Part shown: positions 1 to 5,854 of the stretch, one piece after another
Layout of the letters: the number at the start of each line of letters is the position of its first letter
Position numbering within the stretch: the first letter of the stretch is position 1
From: UBA4124 sp052034745
GTDB lineage: Bacteria > Patescibacteriota > Minisyncoccia > Phycocordibacterales > UBA9973
Direction: 5' to 3'
NCBI GenBank assembly: GCA_052034745.1
Contig: JBPOIF010000009.1
Location: 1 to 49,844 of the forward strand
DNA length: 49,844 nt
Translations under genes and position numbers: made by a program
Notes under the pieces: model-generated
What the model was told of the DNA's origin: nothing
The model's database searches: none
What the model saw: the letters and a program-made list of their open reading frames with translations, nothing else

Positions 1-125
1 TGGCGCAAAAAGTGCTCGAAGTATCAAAGCGTCCTGAGCTCACCAAACTCGCAAATGACATCATCAAAGCGCAAAATGGCGAGATTGAGATGATGAAACA
101 GTGGCAGTCTCTGTGGTTTAAATAA
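1..125 (+). CDS. DUF305-like protein, C-terminal fragment
   Basis: Only the last 40 or so codons are in the window, read in frame from base 3 to the TAA at 123-125. The visible end, with IIKAQNGEIEMMKQWQ near the C-terminus, fits the last helix of DUF305 (ferritin-like four-helix) proteins, which are usually exported and end in a Q-x2-EI-x2-M-x-W pattern. The start, any signal peptide and the His-rich first half lie outside the window. A strong hairpin terminator follows within 15 bases, so this gene ends its transcription unit. Family assignment rests on this tail alone. Confidence 0.65.
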   Translation, partial: AQKVLEVSKRPELTKLANDIIKAQNGEIEMMKQWQSLWFK

Positions 126-137
126 CACCTCTTGAAA

Positions 138-163
138 ACACCCCTCCTTGTGAGGGGTGTTTT
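138..163 (+). terminator. Rho-independent terminator after DUF305-like gene
   Basis: Nine-base-pair stem ACACCCCTC/GAGGGGTGT with a five-base loop, followed by a short T run. Confidence 0.85.
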
Positions 164-171
164 ACAATTAT

Positions 172-199
172 TTGACAAAAGATGTCAGGCTTGTAGTAT
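172..199 (+). promoter_or_regulatory. Promoter of the 218-697 gene
   Basis: TTGACA at 172-177, 16-base spacer, TAGTAT at 194-199. The expected transcription start is about ten bases before the ATG at 218. Confidence 0.75.
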
Positions 200-217
200 C
201 GATAAAAAAGTACACGT

Positions 218-697
218 ATGACAAAGACAAAGAGAATCTCCCGGAAACTCAGGATCCAGGGCAAGAAACATGCCTGTTCAAATCCACCAAAAAATGCAAA
301 ATCAAAATTGCAGTCACCAAAGGATCTCAAAGAGCCCACGAGTATTTCAAAGCTTTTTCCGCCAGACCACAACAAACTGCTTTCGAAGGTACGCATCAGG
401 CCCTGGCAGGTCTTTATTGTAGATATTTCCAATGTGGAAATAAAGATTCTGAAAGGCAAAAAGTTCCCCTTTATTTATTTCGATAAGGTGAGTCGTGTTG
501 CGGTTCAGAGGGTTTTGCAGAAGGGCAAGAAAAAAGGCCTGGACGCAAAAATGGTTCAGTTTGATGCAGGTGTTGGAGCGCCGATGATTCCTGGAAGTTA
601 CGATGTCAAAGGTCTTCAACTCAAGCTGGACGGCAAGCAGGGCGCTTTGATCGTCCTGGGGACTGCGCAGACAGAATGGCAACGGTTGGTTGCCTAA
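218..697 (+). CDS. Hypothetical protein, 159 aa
   Basis: I do not recognise this protein. The N-terminal 50 residues are very rich in Lys and Arg and look disordered. The rest has alternating hydrophobic segments (VFIVDISNVEIKIL, ALIVLGTAQTEWQRL) suggesting a small beta-rich domain. There is no signal peptide or membrane segment. The gene stands alone: a clear promoter ends 18 bases before the ATG and a hairpin terminator follows at 712-742, so it is monocistronic like the next four genes. The overlapping frame starting at 157 is rejected because it begins upstream of the predicted transcription start. Confidence 0.7.
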   Translation: MTKTKRISRKLRIQGKKHACSNPPKNAKSKLQSPKDLKEPTSISKLFPPDHNKLLSKVRIRPWQVFIVDISNVEIKILKGKKFPFIYFDKVSRVAVQRVLQKGKKKGLDAKMVQFDAGVGAPMIPGSYDVKGLQLKLDGKQGALIVLGTAQTEWQRLVA

Positions 698-711
698 AAA
701 TGAAATAGTAT

Positions 712-742
712 AAAAAGCGATGGCACCTCTATCGCTTTTTTT
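712..742 (+). terminator. Rho-independent terminator
   Basis: Stem AAAAAGCGAT/ATCGCTTTTT with a nine-base loop and a T run. Confidence 0.8.
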
Positions 743-751
743 GTTTCTCAG

Positions 752-779
752 TTGACTTCAATCATAGAAAATGTAGTAT
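752..779 (+). promoter_or_regulatory. Promoter of the DUF1543 gene
   Basis: TTGACT at 752-757, 16-base spacer, TAGTAT at 774-779; ATG follows at 799. Confidence 0.75.
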
Positions 780-798
780 CAAGGAAAATTGTAAATAT

Positions 799-1359
799 AT
801 GAAACCAAAGCTTTTTATGGTCCTGGTGGGTTGCAAACCCCAAGGGCGTTTTACTGAACAACATGATATGTTTTTCGGTATCGCTCCAACTCTCAAAGAT
901 CTCCTTCCTGCAATTGGTATGTTTTGGTGGGATGCCGGGCAGATTCATATTGATGTTTGGAGAGAGGTGACCGTCGTTGACGGCAAGGCAATCAACGTTG
1001 TTCCGTTGGAAACCCCGATAGAACCGTTCGAGCAAGAGAAAATCTTTTTTCTCAATCTCGGTGGCTACAAAGAAGGGGACTTCGAGGAATATCATTATAA
1101 AATGCTTTGCCTGGGAAAAGATAAAGGGGAAGCAATCGCAAAAGCGAAAGAAACTGCCTTTTACAAACACACAGGCTTTGCAGGGGCCAATTCGCATATC
1201 GACGACAAGTACGGCGTCGATGTGGATGATATCTATGAGATTTCAGACGTACTTTCGCAATATATGAAAAAGAAGTACCGCATCCAGGTGACAGATGTGA
1301 AGTCAGACGAAAAAGATATCTTTCATGCTGGATATCTGAAACTCAGTAAGATCAAATAA
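799..1359 (+). CDS. DUF1543 domain-containing protein
   Basis: 186 aa. The opening KLFMVLVGCKPQGRFTEQHD, then FFGIAPTLKDLLP, an FWWDAG-x-IHID-x-WREV block and FFLNLGGYKEGDFEEYHYK are the conserved features of DUF1543 proteins, which are small cytosolic proteins of unknown function. Full length for the family, with one copy of the domain (about residues 1-60) and a second conserved half around the NLGGY segment (about residues 88-105). It is a single-gene unit with its own promoter and terminator. No catalytic function can be assigned from sequence. Confidence 0.85.
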   Translation: MKPKLFMVLVGCKPQGRFTEQHDMFFGIAPTLKDLLPAIGMFWWDAGQIHIDVWREVTVVDGKAINVVPLETPIEPFEQEKIFFLNLGGYKEGDFEEYHYKMLCLGKDKGEAIAKAKETAFYKHTGFAGANSHIDDKYGVDVDDIYEISDVLSQYMKKKYRIQVTDVKSDEKDIFHAGYLKLSKIK

Positions 1360-1377
1360 CAAAAAACATTCTCACGC

Positions 1378-1407
1378 AGACCCCTCTTGAACACGAGGGG
1401 TCTTTTT
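1378..1407 (+). terminator. Rho-independent terminator
   Basis: Stem AGACCCCTC/GAGGGGTCT, loop of eight bases, then T5. The T-rich tail runs almost directly into the next promoter. Confidence 0.85.
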
Positions 1408-1411
1408 GCGC

Positions 1412-1452
1412 TTTTTGACAAAAACAGGGGAGGTGGTAGGGTAAAGGAAAAT
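1412..1452 (+). promoter_or_regulatory. Repeated promoter module, copy 1
   Basis: TTGACA at 1415-1420, 16-base spacer rich in G (ACAGGGGAGGTGG), TAGGGT at 1437-1442, then AAAGGAAAAT. All 41 bases recur without a change at 2340-2380. The ATG at 1460 lies 18 bases past the -10 element. Confidence 0.8.
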
Positions 1453-1459
1453 ATTTGTC

Positions 1460-2299
1460 ATGAAAACATTACAACACGGAGGATATCAAACACAGACTGC
1501 TTTTGATATTAAGCCACACGATTATGCAGCTGCCGGGCACACTGATTATGTGGAACTTTTAGAGATTCTCGATCCTCCAAAGGGAAAAGAGAGATTTGTT
1601 GTCAATCACTATAGTGTCCATTATGGGTATCATTTTTGTGAGACAAGCACGCTCGCTATTGCGAAGAAAGCTTTTGGCGTAGTTGCAAGCGGTCTCGTGG
1701 ATAATGTGCAAAAAGCATGGGAAACGTATGGTATCAACAAGATCTATACCACAAAAAGTACTCTCGTTGAGCCCTGGTTCTATTCCAAGTCAAAACAGTT
1801 CTTTGGAGATGCCGAACAGTTTACTGCAATCAAAAAACTTACTCAATCAGTAAAAACTGTTTCCCAGGGAAAGGAGTATCTCCTTTTTTCTGAGAAACCA
1901 GCTTTTTCGTTTGAAACGGTAGCTGGTATTTATGGTAAGGACTCTGTTGTGTGGGAATCGAGCAGAAGTTCATCTGTCCGTTCTCTCGCAATGATTTCAT
2001 CTTATGCTGACGAATGGAAGGATCCGAAAGCGGTGAGCAAATGGATGAAGTTTCTTTCAACCGGGGAGCAAACAGTGATCGAGATTGAGCTTCCAATTTG
2101 GACCCTTATTTTTGATCTCAGTAACGAGTTCGGAATGATTTATCTGCGACTCGCTATTGAAGAAGAGTTCAAAGGGGTGAAAGTTCAGCAGGACTACTGG
2201 AAGGACAGAAAACAGATTCCAAAAGGGTTGATTTTGGTAAACCAGTATCCTTCAGTAGCGGATTCCATGGTTGACGTAGTAAAGTTCTTCATTTCTTAA
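1460..2299 (+). CDS. Hypothetical protein, 279 aa
   Basis: Not recognised. A soluble protein without signal peptide or membrane segment. Visible features are an early HDYAAAGHTDYVELLEIL segment, a VVNHYSVHYGYHFCETSTLA stretch near residues 48-67 with clustered His and Tyr, and a C-terminal VNQYPSVADSMVDVVKFF. No catalytic motif is evident. It is monocistronic: the repeated promoter precedes it and a hairpin terminator follows at 2311-2344. Identical promoter sequence with the next gene suggests the two are expressed together although transcribed separately. Confidence 0.75.
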   Translation: MKTLQHGGYQTQTAFDIKPHDYAAAGHTDYVELLEILDPPKGKERFVVNHYSVHYGYHFCETSTLAIAKKAFGVVASGLVDNVQKAWETYGINKIYTTKSTLVEPWFYSKSKQFFGDAEQFTAIKKLTQSVKTVSQGKEYLLFSEKPAFSFETVAGIYGKDSVVWESSRSSSVRSLAMISSYADEWKDPKAVSKWMKFLSTGEQTVIEIELPIWTLIFDLSNEFGMIYLRLAIEEEFKGVKVQQDYWKDRKQIPKGLILVNQYPSVADSMVDVVKFFIS

Positions 2300-2310
2300 A
2301 TTCAATTTTT

Positions 2311-2344
2311 AAAAGGCGGCTCATTTACTGAGGCGCCTTTTTTT
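2311..2344 (+). terminator. Rho-independent terminator fused to next promoter
   Basis: AAAAGGCG pairs with CGCCTTTT and the following T run continues straight into the TTGACA of the next promoter at 2343. Confidence 0.75.
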
Positions 2345-2380
2345 GACAAAAACAGGGGAGGTGGTAGGGTAAAGGAAAAT
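2340..2380 (+). promoter_or_regulatory. Repeated promoter module, copy 2
   Basis: TTGACA 2343-2348 and TAGGGT 2365-2370 with a 16-base spacer; identical over 41 bases to 1412-1452. ATG at 2389. Confidence 0.8.
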
Positions 2381-2388
2381 TGTAAAAC

Positions 2389-2937
2389 ATGGAAACACAA
2401 CAAAAAACTGCTTATACGCAGGTTATCCCAGACATTCCGGCTTTTTTGAAACAAAGAAAGGAGGAAATAAGCACCTTAAATTCCGAAGCAAAGGCTCTCG
2501 TAGAAAAAATGGAAACTATGGTAAAGGAGCACCGGGTAACCATATTGGTCACCGTTCCTTTTACTGAAGTTTTGACGACTTTTGCAAAACAACAAATGGT
2601 CAACTTCTTTCCAGGATTGTCTCTTCCGGAAGGGGGACTTTTTTTGAAGAAAGTTGATTTTGTTCATGTGGAGCGAGTTTCAAAAGAGAATCTCCGCGCC
2701 CCTTATCAATCGGATATCAGGATCGGCTTTTCTTTTAATGATGAGCGTTTCAATAGTTTCGTAATACTGGAGAAGCTCGGTTTTAATGATGAGGACCAGA
2801 GAGTCGCTGAACAAGTGTCTAGTCTCGGATATGACCCGCACTTTGTATCACCGCAAAAGTATAAAGAAGTGAAAGATATTCTCCGTGAAGTGCGAAGCAA
2901 CCTGCTCGATTTGCAGGAAGCCGTTAAAGAGCAATGA
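2389..2937 (+). CDS. Hypothetical protein, 182 aa
   Basis: Not recognised. Residues 15-50 (Glu/Lys-rich with regular hydrophobics) and the C-terminal 30 residues are likely helices or coiled coil, bracketing a central alpha/beta part with VTILVTVPF and IRIGFSFNDERF. No signal peptide or membrane segment. It has its own copy of the repeated promoter and its own terminator at 2954-2983. Shares promoter type, size class and context with the genes before and after, but no visible sequence similarity to them. Confidence 0.7.
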   Translation: METQQKTAYTQVIPDIPAFLKQRKEEISTLNSEAKALVEKMETMVKEHRVTILVTVPFTEVLTTFAKQQMVNFFPGLSLPEGGLFLKKVDFVHVERVSKENLRAPYQSDIRIGFSFNDERFNSFVILEKLGFNDEDQRVAEQVSSLGYDPHFVSPQKYKEVKDILREVRSNLLDLQEAVKEQ

Positions 2938-2953
2938 TCTGAAAAGTAAATTT

Positions 2954-2983
2954 AAAACCCCTGAAATTTCAGGGGTTTTTTTG
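2954..2983 (+). terminator. Rho-independent terminator fused to next promoter
   Basis: AAAACCCCTGAAA/TTTCAGGGGTTTT, a near-perfect palindrome whose T run ends in the TTGACA at 2981. Confidence 0.85.
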
Positions 2984-3008
2984 ACAAAAACAGAGGTCCT
3001 GGTAGGAT
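2981..3008 (+). promoter_or_regulatory. Repeated promoter module, diverged copy 3
   Basis: TTGACA 2981-2986, 16-base spacer beginning AAAACAGAGG as in the other copies, TAGGAT 3003-3008; ATG at 3024. Confidence 0.75.
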
Positions 3009-3023
3009 GGAAAAAAAGAAAAA

Positions 3024-3419
3024 ATGTACTATCAAACAAGCTATTCTCATGGCGAACCCTTTAAAAAGTACTCGACTATGAAAGTAGTTGCGAACTTCAA
3101 TTTTGCTCAGAAGTACTCGATTAGAGTATCACCGTTTACATCCCATGGTTGCAAGCTCAGTCTTTTTGATGAAAAACAGAATGAGATGTTCAAAGGGGAG
3201 TATACGTACATTCAGTATTCTCTGGGTGAGCTTCATACCAAAATGGCTTCTGACGTTGCAGAAAACATGAATATTCTTTTTGAGCTGGAAAATGTATCTG
3301 AGAAAATTCAATCAGAGCAGTTTGAAAAGATAATGCTGGAAGTGTTGACCCATTGTGAGCTTATGGACCAAAGAGAGCTTCTGGTTCATGGGTATGCAGT
3401 AGAGATTGTTTTTGAGTAA
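3024..3419 (+). CDS. Hypothetical protein, 131 aa
   Basis: Not recognised. A soluble protein whose first half is predicted to be beta-rich (MKVVANFNFAQKYSIRV, SHGCKLSLFDEKQNEMFKGE) and whose second half is helical, ending in a short strand (HGYAVEIVFE). No membrane segment. Own promoter of the repeated type and own terminator at 3441-3473; last of three consecutive genes with that promoter. The other ATG frames in this stretch are shorter and lack the promoter spacing. Confidence 0.65.
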   Translation: MYYQTSYSHGEPFKKYSTMKVVANFNFAQKYSIRVSPFTSHGCKLSLFDEKQNEMFKGEYTYIQYSLGELHTKMASDVAENMNILFELENVSEKIQSEQFEKIMLEVLTHCELMDQRELLVHGYAVEIVFE

Positions 3420-3440
3420 GTCGTGAAAAAAATCTAATGA

Positions 3441-3473
3441 AAAAAGGCCAATCGCAATCGCGATTGGCCTTTT
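3441..3473 (+). terminator. Rho-independent terminator
   Basis: AAAAAGGCCAATCGC pairs with GCGATTGGCCTTTT, a long stem with a very short loop. Confidence 0.9.
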
Positions 3474-3497
3474 GTTTTTCGAGACATGGATGATGTG

Positions 3498-3525
3498 TTG
3501 ACATAGTCGAGACAAGTGCTATTGT
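3498..3525 (+). promoter_or_regulatory. Promoter of the methyltransferase gene
   Basis: TTGACA 3498-3503, 16-base spacer, TATTGT 3520-3525. Confidence 0.65.
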
Positions 3526-3561
3526 AATCAAAAACTATCTTGAACCTTTAAACACATATTT

Positions 3562-4353
3562 ATGGATAAAAACAAAATCTGGAATACACCAGAAGAAATT
3601 GCCTATGCAGTAATGCAGGGATATTCAGTTACAGACAAGGAGACAATCCGGAAGCAGTATCTTGCTCAGGTTGCTCAGTATCCGCTTTATGAAAAATGGT
3701 TTGAAAAAATCGAAGCGATACTCACTTCGCCTCAGATTGTTGTTGAGTACGGGAGCGGCCCCGGCGTTCTTGCTGAACGATTGAAAGACAACAAAAATGT
3801 CCTTTCTTATACGGCTATCGAACCTGGGGAAACGTTTCGTGAGATGACTATAGAGTGTAACCCCAAGGCATTTGTTTTTGATGCAACAGCAGAAACGTAT
3901 GTACTGCCGGGAGGAAACTTTTTTGATTGTGCTATTGCTACAGCAACCTACCACCATTTTCATGATAAGGTAAAGTCGTTGGACAATATCTATCGGAACC
4001 TGAAGATCGGTGGTCAGTTGATCATTGCTGACGGATTTCTTCCTGTGTATGAGTTTGATGAAAACTTCAATCCAACAGACAAAGCAGAATTTGTTGATGC
4101 GGTGATGAAATATGTTTCAGCGCAGATCAAATTGATGCCCAACCCGACAGAAGCCGATATCGAAGACCAGATGAGGACTGCGATACTGGATACGCTTCGT
4201 GTAGAAGAGTTGAAGGTATGTATGCCGATCCTCGAAAAACAGCTTGCGTTGGTCGGTTTCCAGGAGGTGAAGATTGAACTAATGAGGCAGGATGATGAGA
4301 GGGTAAACTACAATCATCTCGGCTGGTATTTTGTAACCGCAAAGAAGTTGTAA
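3562..4353 (+). CDS. Class I SAM-dependent methyltransferase
   Basis: 263 aa. Motif I, VVEYGSGPG (residues 60-68), forms the SAM-binding loop. It is followed by AIEPGETFREM, the acidic end of strand 2, then by a FDCAIATATYHHFHD segment like motif IV and post-motif helix, and by LKIGGQLIIADGF, the usual strand 5 region. This is the layout of small-molecule methyltransferases of the ubiquinone/menaquinone type fold. The substrate cannot be told. Single gene with its own promoter and terminator (4371-4396). Confidence 0.85.
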   Translation: MDKNKIWNTPEEIAYAVMQGYSVTDKETIRKQYLAQVAQYPLYEKWFEKIEAILTSPQIVVEYGSGPGVLAERLKDNKNVLSYTAIEPGETFREMTIECNPKAFVFDATAETYVLPGGNFFDCAIATATYHHFHDKVKSLDNIYRNLKIGGQLIIADGFLPVYEFDENFNPTDKAEFVDAVMKYVSAQIKLMPNPTEADIEDQMRTAILDTLRVEELKVCMPILEKQLALVGFQEVKIELMRQDDERVNYNHLGWYFVTAKKL

Positions 4354-4370
4354 CCGTAAAATGTTTTTGA

Positions 4371-4396
4371 AAGACCTGCTGAGGCAGGTCTTTTTT
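4371..4396 (+). terminator. Rho-independent terminator
   Basis: AAGACCTGC/GCAGGTCTT with TGAG loop followed by T6. Confidence 0.9.
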
Positions 4397-4617
4397 AGTT
4401 TTTGAAACTTTCGGGTTGCCTATTGAATGTGTGATCACGAGTTACTACGGGGACCGTCTTCGACTTATCTCCCTCGAGTCAAAGCACTGTCAGACACAGT
4501 TTTGTGTTGTGTCACGAGTTACTAAGTAAAATTCTTCGCGTTGCTCGAATTGTACTAAGTACTCGCGACCCCGGCTCGGCCTGTCTAAAGACATGACCTG
4601 CGCCTTCACAACGTAAC
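4397..4617. other. Gene-free stretch with short direct repeats
   Basis: No supported gene. TCACGAGTTACTA occurs twice (4435-4447 and 4512-4524), and the octamer ACTAAGTA twice (4521-4528, 4554-4561). An imperfect hairpin is possible around GACACAGTTTTGTGTTGTGTC. Function unknown. Confidence 0.5.
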
Positions 4618-4648
4618 AAAAAAGACTGAAGCAGTTCAGTCTTTTTTG
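4618..4648 (-). terminator. Terminator downstream of tRNA-Glu (symmetric)
   Basis: AAAAAAGACTGAA/TTCAGTCTTTTTT with GCAG loop; A and T runs on both sides let it work in either direction. It sits seven bases past the tRNA 3' end. Confidence 0.8.
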
Positions 4649-4654
4649 TCGTTG

Positions 4655-4726
4655 TGACCCTACGGGGAATCGAACCCCGATTAACGGCTTGAAAAGCCGG
4701 CGTCCTAACCGTTAGACGATAGGGCC
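4655..4726 (-). tRNA. tRNA-Glu (anticodon UUC)
   Basis: On the minus strand the 5' GGCCCTA pairs with 3' TAGGGTC (one G-U), followed by discriminator A. The D-arm region reads TCGTCTAACGGTTAGGAC as in tRNA-Glu. The anticodon stem CCGGC/GCCGT region closes a TTTTCAA loop, giving anticodon TTC. The T arm CGGGG-TTCGATT-CCCCG is perfect. 72 nt; CCA is not encoded. Confidence 0.93.
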
Positions 4727-4767
4727 ATGTATTTGTTTATCAAAATGAAACTGACTCAACCGCCAGA

Positions 4768-4796
4768 CCTGCCTGCGCAGGCAGGCGATAGGGCCA
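4768..4796. repeat. 18-bp palindrome next to duplicated tRNA-Glu 5' end
   Basis: CCTGCCTGCGCAGGCAGG (4768-4785) is a perfect palindrome of the REP-like kind. Directly adjoining it, CGATAGGGCCA (4786-4796) repeats the first bases of tRNA-Glu (4717-4727). Confidence 0.75.
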
Positions 4797-4835
4797 AATT
4801 GAGCAAAAACATTGTAACAATTTTTTAGAAAAAAT

Positions 4836-4860
4836 CAAATGGGCCGCGAATGCGGCCCAT
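4836..4860 (-). terminator. Terminator of the 4868-5383 gene
   Basis: ATGGGCCGC/GCGGCCCAT with GAAT loop; on the minus strand it is followed by a T-rich stretch. Confidence 0.75.
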
Positions 4861-4867
4861 GAGGGGG

Positions 4868-5383
4868 TTAAGAAAGACAAACAATCTTTTGATACGTTAC
4901 CGCATCGGGGATGGGACGTTCTCTTGATGCATAGCTGAACACAATAAAGTATTCAAAATCGAACTGCTCGCTACTGTGGTCAAAGTGGGAATGATGACCA
5001 TCTTTGTCGCAGATCTCTTGAATCATTGCGAGTAACGCATCAGGTCCGAAAATCCAAAGTTTCCCAGGTTGTTTTTGAAGAACATGAGAAGCGATTTCTG
5101 CGTACGTATGAGCGTACTCGATGAGCGCATCTTCTCCTTTTTTCGATGCACTGTGATACTTGTCCTGGTCTACAAAAAGGAAGTGAATCTTTTCTGACCC
5201 GATACACACATCTCCTTTTTCTCCGTACACCTTTATTCTTTGAGCAACAAAGGGGAGCGTAGTGATGACTGCATAGACTGAGGAGGGTCCTACTGAATCT
5301 GAATAGACTTCTAATACTTCCTGCCTTGGATTTACACTAAACAGGCAAATCCTTGATTTTTTAATCCTTTCTAAACGTGACAT
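4868..5383 (-). CDS. Hypothetical protein, 171 aa
   Basis: Not recognised. The protein starts MSRLERIKKSRICLFSVNP and has an alpha/beta pattern with KLWIFGPDALLAMIQEIC and a His/Asp-rich KDGHHSHFDHSSEQFDFEY segment, and no membrane segment. An in-frame ATG at 5437 is rejected because it lies upstream of the predicted transcription start: the minus-strand promoter has its -10 at 5427-5432. The gene is monocistronic, with a terminator at 4836-4860, and is divergent from tRNA-Val. Confidence 0.7.
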   Translation of the reverse strand: MSRLERIKKSRICLFSVNPRQEVLEVYSDSVGPSSVYAVITTLPFVAQRIKVYGEKGDVCIGSEKIHFLFVDQDKYHSASKKGEDALIEYAHTYAEIASHVLQKQPGKLWIFGPDALLAMIQEICDKDGHHSHFDHSSEQFDFEYFIVFSYASRERPIPDAVTYQKIVCLS

Positions 5384-5426
5384 TTCGGTTTGGTTTTTTT
5401 GTGAGAACTGGGGTTTTCCAAGAAGT

Positions 5427-5455
5427 ACTTTACACATTTAGTTTCATATTGTCAA
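5427..5455 (-). promoter_or_regulatory. Promoter of the 4868-5383 gene
   Basis: Minus strand: TTGACA (5450-5455), 17-base spacer, TAAAGT (5427-5432). Confidence 0.75.
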
Positions 5456-5461
5456 ATACTG

Positions 5462-5489
5462 TTGATTTCCGGAAGAGATACGGTATGAT
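5462..5489 (+). promoter_or_regulatory. Promoter of tRNA-Val
   Basis: TTGATT 5462-5467, 16-base spacer, TATGAT 5484-5489, 13 bases before the tRNA 5' end. Confidence 0.6.
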
Positions 5490-5502
5490 GGTCTCTGTGA
5501 GC

Positions 5503-5575
5503 GAGCGATTAGCTCAGCTGGTAGAGCGCTACATTGACATTGTAGAGGCCACAGGTTCAAGTCCTGTATCGCTCA
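5503..5575 (+). tRNA. tRNA-Val (anticodon GAC)
   Basis: Acceptor GAGCGAT/ATCGCTC pairs perfectly, with discriminator A. D arm TAGCTCAGCTGGTAGAGC is canonical. Anticodon stem CTACA/TGTAG closes the loop TTGACAT, giving GAC. T arm ACAGG-TTCAAGT-CCTGT. 73 nt, CCA not encoded. A hairpin terminator follows at 5581-5612. Confidence 0.95.
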
Positions 5576-5580
5576 CAAGA

Positions 5581-5612
5581 CGAAAATATCCCATCTGCTT
5601 GGGATATTTTCG
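5581..5612 (+). terminator. Hairpin terminator after tRNA-Val
   Basis: CGAAAATATCCC/GGGATATTTTCG with a short loop; the T run is inside the 3' arm. Confidence 0.65.
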
Positions 5613-5854
5613 TACTTGGGAGGGCTGGAGCGTTGATTTTGTTTTCTCTACTAATTTGGCAGAGAAAGGCAAAATCCGCGAGGCGGGGTCGCGCAAAATT
5701 TCCGTCAGGAAATTTATGAGTGACCACAAAGGAGCAACTAGTCGCGCGTAAGTCCTGTATCTGGGCCTGTATTGACGAACCGACGTATTTTCGTAGTATA
5801 GAGGGTAAAATCATTGTTTTTTAAAATATTCTTTCACTCAAAAACGCACATTCA
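5613..5854. other. Intergenic stretch with tRNA-Val fragment and primase promoter
   Basis: AAGTCCTGTATC at 5750-5761 repeats 12 bases of the tRNA-Val T arm (5559-5570). A promoter follows: TTGACG 5772-5777, 16-base spacer, TAGTAT 5794-5799. No gene is seen in this stretch. Confidence 0.55.

Noticed and set aside
4526..4551. On the minus strand AATTCGAGCAACGCGAAGAA resembles a conserved 16S rRNA segment
   Set aside because: The similarity ends after about 20 bases. The flanking sequence does not match 16S on either side and no other rRNA segment is near, so it is probably chance or a very old fragment.
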